This document shows, piece by piece, positions 1 through 6,565 of a DNA stretch of 6,781 nucleotides. Below the pieces are notes generated by a model. The model was not told where the DNA came from. It did no database searches and saw nothing but the letters and a program-made list of their open reading frames with translations. Within the stretch, counting starts at the first letter, position 1, and each line of letters begins with the position of its first letter. A program made the position numbers and the translations under genes. This DNA is from Anaerolineae bacterium (GTDB taxonomy: Bacteria; Chloroflexota; Anaerolineae; E26-bin7): the NCBI GenBank assembly GCA_029933115.1, contig JAOZOT010000192.1, positions 1 through 6,781 of the forward strand. Reading direction: 5' to 3'.

Positions 1-71
1 CGGACGTCAGGTCTCAATCACAGATTCTGTTCACAGTGAGTGTTTCGGCGTCTAGAGAAAATAAGCTTTTT

Positions 72-1031
72 ATGCTCATGAAAACGGTCACAAAGCTCAG
101 ACATCGGCTACTACGGGGGGAGCGGGAGTGGGGGATGCTGGTCACTCTGCTCTCAACCATCTGCTTCGGATTAGCCCCGATTTTCGGCAAGCTGGCCTAT
201 CGGGCGGCGGTGACACCCTTCACTCTCGCCGCGCTGCGCACTGTCATCGCCGCCGCTTTGCTGTGGGCTTTTTACCTTGTATTCTGGCCTCAGACTATTC
301 CGATTCATTGGCAGAATCTACTGGGCTGTGTGGGGATGGGGATAACCAATGGGGTGGGGTCTCTGCTTTACTACACCGGTCTGGCCCGGCTGGATGCTTC
401 GCTGGCTCAATTGCTTTGGACTTTTTATCCCATTTGGGTTTTTGTTTTTCTCAGTGCGGCAGGCCACCCCATCTCTCGTCTGGCTCTGCTGCGCCTGACC
501 TTGGCTCTGGTCGGCGTCTATCTTCTGACCTACGCAGATGCCAGGCCCACAGATTGGTTGGGGATCATGTTGATACTCAGTGCCAGTGCTTGCTATGGCT
601 GGCATCTGGTGCTGGGACAATGGACGTTGGCCGACCTCGACTCACGCACTGTGACCCTCTATACGTTGAGTGCTATGGCTGTGGTGGTTGCTATCGCCCG
701 CCTGGCGGCAGGGACGCCGTGGACGCCTATATCACGGCAAGGCTGGAAGGCTATTCTGCTGCTGGCTTTGATTCCCACTGCCCTGGCCAGGCTGTTGATC
801 TTCACCGGGCTGCGCCAACTGGGTGGCGCCCAGACGTCGTTGCTGGGGGTGGCAGAGTTGCTGGTGACGCTGCTGCTGGCCTACCTGTTGCTGGGTGAGA
901 GGCTCTCCCTCTGGCAGTGGATCGGCGGGGGATTGCTGGTGGCCAGTGTGTTGCTCATCGGCCGCGAGAGTAGCCTGGGGGTGAGTTGGGAGGAATTATT
1001 GCGCGATGGCCGCTGGCGCAAGTTGAAGTAG
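72..1031 (+). CDS. EamA/DMT-superfamily transporter (putative metabolite exporter)
   Basis: Integral membrane protein of about 319 residues made almost wholly of hydrophobic helices. It shows the internal duplication of the drug/metabolite transporter family: a first EamA repeat at about residues 22-155 (opening with CFGLAPIFGKLAYRAA) and a second at about 162-297, ending in the family signature around LLGERLSLWQWIGGGLL. About ten helices are expected. The family moves small metabolites, often outward; the substrate cannot be read from sequence. The start is uncertain. The frame is open from a GTG at 36 with no Shine-Dalgarno. ATGs lie at 72, 78 and 135, and the last has GGGAG 6 nt upstream. 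I chose 72 because the stretch KLRHRLLRGER that it keeps looks like a cytosolic, positive-inside tail before helix 1. The gene converges on the PLP enzyme gene with 12 nt between stop codons. E. coli RhtA, a threonine/homoserine exporter, is in this superfamily, so a link to the neighbour is conceivable but unproven. Confidence 0.9.
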   Translation: MLMKTVTKLRHRLLRGEREWGMLVTLLSTICFGLAPIFGKLAYRAAVTPFTLAALRTVIAAALLWAFYLVFWPQTIPIHWQNLLGCVGMGITNGVGSLLYYTGLARLDASLAQLLWTFYPIWVFVFLSAAGHPISRLALLRLTLALVGVYLLTYADARPTDWLGIMLILSASACYGWHLVLGQWTLADLDSRTVTLYTLSAMAVVVAIARLAAGTPWTPISRQGWKAILLLALIPTALARLLIFTGLRQLGGAQTSLLGVAELLVTLLLAYLLLGERLSLWQWIGGGLLVASVLLIGRESSLGVSWEELLRDGRWRKLK

Positions 1032-1043
1032 AGGGCGCCGTGC

Positions 1044-2711
1044 TCACTCCAGCACACTGACGATGTCTTCCAAAAGATCATCGCTCAGGAACGAGCCTTT
1101 TTGCAGCAGAAGGTGCACGTGACCACCGAGCCGCTTGCGCTCGTGGGATGTAAGAGTTCTGGCCGTGACTACAATGACCGGTATATCCTGCAATCGTTCA
1201 TCGGCTTTCAGGGCTTCCAGCACCTCGAATCCATCCATCTTGGGCATCATCAGGTCCAGCAGAATCAAATCGGGAGGCGTCTGGCGCACCATCTCCAGCC
1301 CCGACTGCCCATCGTAAGCCTCGTCAATTTGATATTCACCGTGGGCCTGCAACACACGGCGCAGCAGCCGCACGGCCTCTGGGTTGTCCTCAAGGATGGC
1401 AATGCGTTGTACTCGCCGGTCCAGACGTTCCAGCGAGGCCAGTAAGCCTTCTTCCCGAGGTAGCGGTGCAGCCTCGGCCTCGGCCGCTACCTCCACGCTG
1501 CGTGCCCAGTCGTCACCTAGCAGGAATTTTTCCACAGGGAAGGTGTGACCAGAGCAGTTCACCACTACCACATCGTCTGGCTTCACTATACCCTGCGACA
1601 CCATTTTAAACAGCGCGGCAAAGGCCACGGCCGCGGCGGGCTCCATGGAGATACCGTCCATCTTGGCCATGACGTGCATGGCACGGAAAGCCTCCTCGTC
1701 ACTGACCATTTCAAAGGTGCCACCGTTTTCCAGGATAACACGGCGCAGGAAGGGGTAGGCCGGTCCTGGCCGGCCGGTAGCTATCGTGGTAATCAGGGTC
1801 TGCGGGCTGAGTACCGGTTCTGCTTCTTCCAGACCGGCGCGGAAAGCGTGTACCATTGGGGCGCAGCCTTCCACCTGGACGCAAGCCAGCTTGGGTTTAT
1901 GAGCCACCAGGCCCATGAGTTGCAACTCCTCGAAGCCTTTCCAGACGCCGACCGGTCCCATGCCACCACTGACGGATTGGATGTACCAGTCTGGGGCGCG
2001 CCAGGGGACATCCTGGTCTTCCGGTCCCAGCAGTTGGCCAAGCTGCTCGGCTATCTCAAAGGCCAGTGTTTTCATACTTTCTTTGACGGCAATGCTTCTA
2101 ATCCCACGGTCGTAGTGGAGGCCCTTGTGCCGGGCGAATTCGGCCGCTACTTGTTTAGTTTGGTCATAAGTGCCGGTGACTTTGACTACTTCGCTGCCAT
2201 AAAGGGCCACTTCCCGCATCTTCTCGGCCGGCACAGCACTGGTCAAAAAGGCCCACAGTTTGATGCCGGCGTGGGCAGAATAGGCCGAATAAGAGATGGC
2301 CACGTTGCCTGTGGAAGCCAGCACCGCCTCGGTGATGCCGTTCTCTTTCATGGCAGAGATAGCCAGGGAGGCTTGGCGGTCCTTGAAAGACCCGGTGGGG
2401 CCTTGCCGCTCATCTTTGACGTAAATGTGAGGCCGCCCCAGCATCATACCCAGATTGGTGGTCGGGTAGAGCGGGGTACCTCCCTCGCCCATAGTTATGA
2501 GATTGGCGTCGTCGCGCAGAGGCAGCAACTCGCGGTAGCGCCACATGGTGAAAGGCCGCTTGCTCAGTTCGGCGTCCCATTTCAGGCGCGCCGCTTCGTA
2601 ATCGTAGCGGGCGTCCAGCCACTCTCCTCCACATTCCGGGCAGGCTGGCCGGGGCTTTTGATAGGGTTCGCGCCAGCCACAACGCACACACTCGATGAAA
2701 AACTTTTGCAT
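1044..2711 (-). CDS. Threonine synthase-like PLP enzyme fused to a C-terminal response-regulator receiver (REC) domain
   Basis: A 555-residue two-part protein. The N-terminus has a zinc ribbon (C8, C11, C24, C27), as in archaeal-type threonine synthases. Residues about 70-400 are a fold-type II PLP enzyme: the PLP lysine is K110 in TGSFKDRQ, a phosphate loop SGGMG lies at 248-252, STGN at 133-136, and the family motif MEPAAAVAF at 356-364. Threonine synthase makes threonine from O-phosphohomoserine; relatives such as threonine dehydratase or cysteate synthase are possible, so the substrate is not certain. An Ala/Glu-rich linker (about 401-435) leads to a full REC domain (436-555) with acidic pair E441/D442, phospho-acceptor D486 (LLDLMMP), T516 and K538. 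K538 is followed by Gly, not the usual Pro. There is no Met between residues 370 and 474, so a separate REC gene with an ATG start is unlikely. ATG at 2711 is preferred over an in-frame TTG at 2738 because GGAGAAGG sits just before it. Last gene of the minus-strand cluster. Confidence 0.93.
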   Translation of the reverse strand: MQKFFIECVRCGWREPYQKPRPACPECGGEWLDARYDYEAARLKWDAELSKRPFTMWRYRELLPLRDDANLITMGEGGTPLYPTTNLGMMLGRPHIYVKDERQGPTGSFKDRQASLAISAMKENGITEAVLASTGNVAISYSAYSAHAGIKLWAFLTSAVPAEKMREVALYGSEVVKVTGTYDQTKQVAAEFARHKGLHYDRGIRSIAVKESMKTLAFEIAEQLGQLLGPEDQDVPWRAPDWYIQSVSGGMGPVGVWKGFEELQLMGLVAHKPKLACVQVEGCAPMVHAFRAGLEEAEPVLSPQTLITTIATGRPGPAYPFLRRVILENGGTFEMVSDEEAFRAMHVMAKMDGISMEPAAAVAFAALFKMVSQGIVKPDDVVVVNCSGHTFPVEKFLLGDDWARSVEVAAEAEAAPLPREEGLLASLERLDRRVQRIAILEDNPEAVRLLRRVLQAHGEYQIDEAYDGQSGLEMVRQTPPDLILLDLMMPKMDGFEVLEALKADERLQDIPVIVVTARTLTSHERKRLGGHVHLLLQKGSFLSDDLLEDIVSVLE

Positions 2712-2716
2712 ATCTG

Positions 2717-2724
2717 CCTTCTCC
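2717..2724 (-). promoter_or_regulatory. Ribosome binding site of the PLP enzyme-REC gene
   Basis: Minus-strand GGAGAAGG, with its GGAG core 9 nt and its AAGG 5 nt before the ATG at 2711. It decides the start: the longer frame from the TTG at 2738 would put this site inside the coding region, and that TTG has no comparable site in front. Confidence 0.7.
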
Positions 2725-2745
2725 AGGAAAAAGATCAAAGGTCAA

Positions 2746-2780
2746 GCTGACGGCTGACCGTAGGTAGGTCAGCCGTCAGC
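2746..2780. repeat. Perfect 14-bp inverted repeat (hairpin) between lipoprotein and PLP enzyme genes
   Basis: Left arm GCTGACGGCTGACC (2746-2759), 7-nt loop GTAGGTA, right arm GGTCAGCCGTCAGC (2767-2780), with no mismatch. Each arm also holds a short internal echo (GCTGAC-GGCTGACC). On the minus strand the hairpin is followed by TTGACCTTTGATCTTTTT, so a T run occurs but starts about 13 nt after the stem, too far for a standard intrinsic terminator. It lies in the 111-nt gap, about 35 nt before the PLP enzyme start. Possible roles are an attenuator or processing site that changes expression of the last gene, a protein-binding palindrome, or a dispersed intergenic repeat. The structure is certain; the function is open. 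Confidence 0.85.
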
Positions 2781-2822
2781 CCTCTCTCCTCTCGCCATTC
2801 GATTTTGAGAGCAGTAGATTAT

Positions 2823-3887
2823 CTACTCGTAAACCTCGACTGCTCGGTCCACTACTGACTGGGGCACGGTGATGCCCATCTTCTCTGCGGCTTTCAGGTT
2901 GACGTACACATCAAACTCGATGGGCTTCACGGGCGTGATCGTCCCAGGATCTTCTCCTGACAGGATCCTGGCTGCTATTTCGCCTGTCATGTAGCCATCT
3001 ACGAAGGGATCGCTGGCCAGGGACGCAACTGCTCCCCGTTTGACCGAGTCAGGGTCCATTGGAAACACCGGTATCTTGTTGGCCTCACCGACTTTTATCA
3101 CTTCCTCTATGACGGAAACCACGGTGTTATCCTGGGGGATAACGATGATGTCCACCTTACCCACAAGAGATTCGGCTGCCGCCCTCACTTCATCGCCGGA
3201 GGCTACCGTCGCCTCTTCCACTTTGTACCCCTTTCGTTCGGCGATCTCTTTGCTTTTCCCTACCTCTACTACCGAATTCGTCTCCGCCGGGTTGTAGATG
3301 ATGCCTACTCTCTTTATGTCCGGTACGATTTCGGCGTACAGGTCAAAGAGGTCTCTCACCGGCGTAGGGCCACACTCACCGGTCACGTTTGTGCCCGAGG
3401 GCTTCTCTACGCTTTCTACCAGGCCCGCCGACACCGGGTCTGAGATTCCAAAGAACAGAATGGGAATATCCGTGTCTTTGGCCGCCTCCACCACAGCTTG
3501 TGCACAGGGTGTGGTGTGACCGATGATCAAATCCACCTTCTCAGCCACGAACTTTTCGGCGATGCTTTGCGCGTTGGACATCTCTCCCTGAGCGTTCTGG
3601 ATTTCGAAGACCAGATTCTCGCCTTCCACAAACCCGGCGTCCTTCAGCGCGGCCAGAATCCCCTCCATGCCCCGCTGCAAAGACGGGTGCTCCACAATCA
3701 CCGAATATCCGACCTTGTACACCTTGGAGGGTGTAGTAGGTGTGGGTATCTTGATGGGGGTGGGAACCTCGGTTGGAGTTTCAGTGGGGGGTACGGCAGT
3801 CGGAGTGGGGATGGGAGTGGGCCCACAACTGGCCACCAGCGCACTGATAACTAACACCATGATCGCTAAGCCTGACAACCTTTTCAT
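2823..3887 (-). CDS. ABC_sub_bind-family substrate-binding lipoprotein (TrpX-like)
   Basis: A 354-residue exported lipoprotein. The signal peptide (MKRLSG, then a hydrophobic core) ends in lipobox V-A-S-C with C21 as lipidated cysteine. A Pro/Thr-rich low-complexity linker (about 22-54) tethers the mature domain to the outer face of the membrane. From about residue 57 the protein follows the ABC transporter substrate-binding family PF04392: IIGHTTPCAQA, a FFGISDPVSAGLV segment, SGTNVTG, RVGIIYNPAETNS, KIPVFPMD and YVNLKAAEKMGITVP near the end. Characterised relatives (TrpX-type) bind aromatic amino acids; the ligand here is unknown. ATG at 3887 has AAGGAGGG 8 nt upstream. The gene starts 43 nt after the kinase stop and is followed, after 111 nt, by the PLP enzyme gene. 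The permease and ATPase genes that usually accompany this family are absent from the window, so it may use distant partners or serve as a ligand sensor. Confidence 0.92.
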   Translation of the reverse strand: MKRLSGLAIMVLVISALVASCGPTPIPTPTAVPPTETPTEVPTPIKIPTPTTPSKVYKVGYSVIVEHPSLQRGMEGILAALKDAGFVEGENLVFEIQNAQGEMSNAQSIAEKFVAEKVDLIIGHTTPCAQAVVEAAKDTDIPILFFGISDPVSAGLVESVEKPSGTNVTGECGPTPVRDLFDLYAEIVPDIKRVGIIYNPAETNSVVEVGKSKEIAERKGYKVEEATVASGDEVRAAAESLVGKVDIIVIPQDNTVVSVIEEVIKVGEANKIPVFPMDPDSVKRGAVASLASDPFVDGYMTGEIAARILSGEDPGTITPVKPIEFDVYVNLKAAEKMGITVPQSVVDRAVEVYE

Positions 3888-3895
3888 TGTAATTG

Positions 3896-3903
3896 CCCTC
3901 CTT
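3896..3903 (-). promoter_or_regulatory. Ribosome binding site of the substrate-binding lipoprotein gene
   Basis: Minus-strand AAGGAGGG, close to the full anti-16S complement, 8 nt before the ATG at 3887. It is the strongest site in the window and fits the high expression usual for binding proteins. Confidence 0.75.
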
Positions 3904-3930
3904 GTTGCTTTGCAGGTCTGCTATGATCTG

Positions 3931-6519
3931 TCAAACAAGTTGCCGTTCCTCTAAACGCTCCAGAGATTGGAGCAAATCTTCTTCCAGAATTGGCTTGATC
4001 AGGTAATCGGCCGCACCCATACTGAGGGCGCGTGCTTCCCCGTCACTGATGATGGTGCAGACAATGAGTGGAATCTGGCGCGTTTCTCGCGAGCTCTTCA
4101 GTTCTTCGAGCACCTGCCAGCCGTCTTTGTCCGGCAGCATCAGGTCTAAAATGATAGCATAGGGCGCTAGCTCTCGGGCCCAGCGTATTACCTCTTTTCC
4201 TTCGTTCAGCCCCACAATTTGATAGCCGTGCTTTTCCAGGTACCGTTTGTAAAGAGTGATGGCCCCTTTGTCGTCTTCCACTGCCAGGATAAGCTTGTGG
4301 TCGGGGGAGATGCTCAGGTCTGCCAGGGCCTCTGGCTCCTCAGCCCGTTCAGCCTCAGGGCCGGCGATAGGCAGGGTGAAGGTGAAAGTAGAACCGACAC
4401 CTGGCTCACTTTCCACCCAAATGCGGCCGCCATGCAGTTCTACCAGGTGACGACTGATAGCCAGCCCCAGGCCAGCACCTCCGGTGCGGCGGGTAGGTGA
4501 AGCATCCACCTGGCTGAATTCCTGGAAGAGGATGGCCTGAGCTTCGACAGGGATGCCGATGCCGGTATCACTGACGCTGATGACGACGTTCTCTTCGTCG
4601 GCGTGGGCCCGCAGGGTGATCTGTCCCTTTTCGGTGAACTTGGCAGCGTTGGAGAGCAGGTTGAGGATCACCTGACGCACCCGTGTGCCATCGGCTCGGA
4701 TAATGGGTAGCTCGGAATCCACCTCCTGTTTGAGCTCGATGGGCTTGTCCTTCACCAACGCTACCGCGGTGGACATGACTCCCTGAATGATGTGCTGTAG
4801 ATCCACAGGCTCAAAGATCAATTCCATCTTGCCGGCTTCAATTCTGGAGATGTCCAGGAGGTCATTGATCAGCCCCAGCAGGTGCTGGCCATTGTTGTAA
4901 ATGGAGGTAAGGTCGGCTCTCTGTTGCTCAGTGATGGGGCCATCTATACCCTTCAAGATCACGCGGGAGAAGCCAATGATGGTGTTCAAAGGGGTCCGCA
5001 GTTCGTGGGACATATTGGCCAGGAACTGGGTCTTGAGTCGGTCCATTTCCTTCAACTGCTCGGCTGTCCTCTGAAGTTCTGCATAAGCCCGCGCATTCTC
5101 GATAGCCAAGGCCACCTGGTCGGCCACGGCTTCCACCAGGGCAATGTCGTCGTGTGACCACCGGCGAGGCTGCTCGGTCTCGAAAAAGTCCAACGCGCCG
5201 ATCACCTGACCACGCAGCTTGAGGGGCACGGCCAGAGCTGATTGCGCAGGAGCGGTCTGGAGGGCTGCCCCTTGAGCACCTCCCTGCTCAGGGTGTATCT
5301 GTTGCAAGGAGAGGCCAACCGCGTCCATGCTTTCCTGGAGCGCAGCGGCCATCTCGGATAGAGCGACCGTTTCCCCTCGTTGCGCGGCCAACGCGATCTC
5401 CGGCATCCAGACGTCACCGGCGGGCTTTACCGTGCCACGCTCGTACAAGTATCCGGCTTTCGCCCGGGCTTCCTCGTCGGCCAGATATTCCTGCCACTCC
5501 TGACGCAGGTAGCGCCGGTGCATACGGGAGATCTCTTCCAGGCTTTCTTCGGTGCGCCGGAAGAGCCGCGCGTTCTCAATAGCGTTGGCCAACTGATCGG
5601 CCATGGTCTGCAAGGCGGCGATGTCCTCGTCGGAGAAAGCAGCGGACCGGGCGCTCTGAATGCTCATAGCTCCAATGACCTGCCCCCGGCTGATGAGCGG
5701 CAAGGCCAGCTCCGAACGCGTTTCCGGCAACAGGGGGTTATCGAAGCGCACTGCCTCCTCGCCCACATCCAAAGCAATACGGGCCTTGGCGTTGGTGATA
5801 CACCAACTCACCATTGATGTGCCGCCAACTTCCAGCTTGTGACCCATTTCCAGCATCTGGCGGCCTGCTTCTCCGGTGCCGGCTTGCAAAACGGCGTACT
5901 CTCCGCTCTCATCGAGGAGGAAAAGGCCAACATAGTAAAGGTCGAAGCGATCACGAATCAGGTTCACAACCTTAGGCAAGAGCTCCTCCGGGTCCAGGAT
6001 ACTCGACGCAGCGCGAGAGACCTCGGCTGCCGTTTCCAGTTGCAATGCGTAGTGGCTTATCACCCTCTGGAGGGCTTTCCGAATCTGCTCTTGCTCCCTC
6101 AGAACGATGGACTCTCGGCCGGCCATGAATCCTTCCAAGAGAGCGTCTGCGTAGGTATCCGCCGCCTGAAGCGCTTCATCTGCCAGATAATCCCGACAGA
6201 ATTGTCTAAGGGTTGTCCCCAGGCGTAGAATGGCTTGCTCTCCCAGGCCCTCTTCGGCCCGTTTCGCCCCCTGCTCTCGGACCTTGCGGGTGTCGCCGGT
6301 TTTCAAAAAGTCCAAGAAGGCATCGGCCTCGCTTCTGGCAATCTGGGGCAGACGGCGCGGAGGCAGATGGAAGCGATTGGAGAAGATCGTAGCGTCCAGG
6401 GCCTCCCGCAGCCAGCTTATCAGTTCGTCGCGCCGGGTAGCCAATTGCTCTCTGGCTTCTATCAGGCTGATTCGATGCTCGGATTCGACTCGCTCTATCT
6501 GCTGTGCCTCCAGGACCAT
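3931..6519 (-). CDS. Soluble hybrid sensor histidine kinase (helical N-domain, GAF, GAF-like, HisKA, HATPase, REC)
   Basis: An 862-residue signalling kinase with no membrane helix or signal peptide, so it should act in the cytoplasm. Residues about 10-160 are a charged, all-helical domain I cannot name with certainty, perhaps akin to the RsbRD N-terminal type. A GAF domain covers about 165-320. A shorter GAF-like segment at about 370-480 follows a charged stretch (RRYLRQEWQEYL). The kinase core has phospho-acceptor H505 in SHELRTPLN, N-box N624 in LNLLSNAAKF, G1 DTGIGIP at 651-657 and G2 GGAGLGL at 680-686. A C-terminal REC (743-855) carries E748/D749/D750, phospho-acceptor D792 (LDLMLPDKDG), T822 and K842-P843, all intact. 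The expected action is autophosphorylation of H505 and transfer to D792 or to another REC; the neighbouring PLP enzyme-REC is a candidate target. The input ligand is unknown. ATG at 6519 has AGGAGA 8 nt upstream. The lipoprotein gene follows after 43 nt, suggesting co-transcription. Confidence 0.95.
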   Translation of the reverse strand: MVLEAQQIERVESEHRISLIEAREQLATRRDELISWLREALDATIFSNRFHLPPRRLPQIARSEADAFLDFLKTGDTRKVREQGAKRAEEGLGEQAILRLGTTLRQFCRDYLADEALQAADTYADALLEGFMAGRESIVLREQEQIRKALQRVISHYALQLETAAEVSRAASSILDPEELLPKVVNLIRDRFDLYYVGLFLLDESGEYAVLQAGTGEAGRQMLEMGHKLEVGGTSMVSWCITNAKARIALDVGEEAVRFDNPLLPETRSELALPLISRGQVIGAMSIQSARSAAFSDEDIAALQTMADQLANAIENARLFRRTEESLEEISRMHRRYLRQEWQEYLADEEARAKAGYLYERGTVKPAGDVWMPEIALAAQRGETVALSEMAAALQESMDAVGLSLQQIHPEQGGAQGAALQTAPAQSALAVPLKLRGQVIGALDFFETEQPRRWSHDDIALVEAVADQVALAIENARAYAELQRTAEQLKEMDRLKTQFLANMSHELRTPLNTIIGFSRVILKGIDGPITEQQRADLTSIYNNGQHLLGLINDLLDISRIEAGKMELIFEPVDLQHIIQGVMSTAVALVKDKPIELKQEVDSELPIIRADGTRVRQVILNLLSNAAKFTEKGQITLRAHADEENVVISVSDTGIGIPVEAQAILFQEFSQVDASPTRRTGGAGLGLAISRHLVELHGGRIWVESEPGVGSTFTFTLPIAGPEAERAEEPEALADLSISPDHKLILAVEDDKGAITLYKRYLEKHGYQIVGLNEGKEVIRWARELAPYAIILDLMLPDKDGWQVLEELKSSRETRQIPLIVCTIISDGEARALSMGAADYLIKPILEEDLLQSLERLEERQLV

Positions 6520-6527
6520 TTCGTTTT

Positions 6528-6533
6528 TCTCCT
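6528..6533 (-). promoter_or_regulatory. Ribosome binding site of the histidine kinase gene
   Basis: Minus-strand AGGAGA 8 nt before the ATG at 6519. It supports this start and shows the kinase is translated on its own rather than by coupling to the gene upstream, which ends 46 nt earlier. Confidence 0.7.
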
Positions 6534-6565
6534 GTCCAAAGTTATAACCTGCTCGTCTATCGCAC

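Noticed and set aside
128..898. Second plus-strand frame of 256 codons inside the DMT gene
   Set aside because: It overlaps the transporter in another frame, and its translation is rich in Cys, Arg and Gly with no membrane helices or known motif, so it is a shadow frame.
1040..1055. Small hairpin GTGCT-cactcc-AGCAC between the convergent genes as a terminator
   Set aside because: The stem is only 5 bp and has no T run on either strand, so it is too weak to call.
1545..2750. Long plus-strand open frame (401 codons) opposite the PLP enzyme gene
   Set aside because: It lies wholly antisense to a protein with clear family motifs, its translation is rich in His, Gly and Gln with no recognisable domain, and it reads as the complement of a GC-biased coding frame.
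3726..3824. Low-complexity DNA, rich in GGTGTGGGT-like units, as a tandem repeat or CRISPR-like element
   Set aside because: It encodes the Pro/Thr linker of the lipoprotein right after the lipobox, which explains the pattern; the units are irregular and there are no spacers.
3929..3934. Minus-strand TTGACA resembling a -35 box ahead of the lipoprotein gene
   Set aside because: It overlaps the kinase stop codon, and no -10-like hexamer appears 16-18 nt downstream, so a separate promoter is not supported.
6541..6546. Minus-strand TATAAC resembling a -10 box just upstream of the kinase gene
   Set aside because: The position relative to the start is plausible, but the hexamer 17 nt upstream (GTGAGT) is a poor -35 match, and one hexamer is expected by chance.
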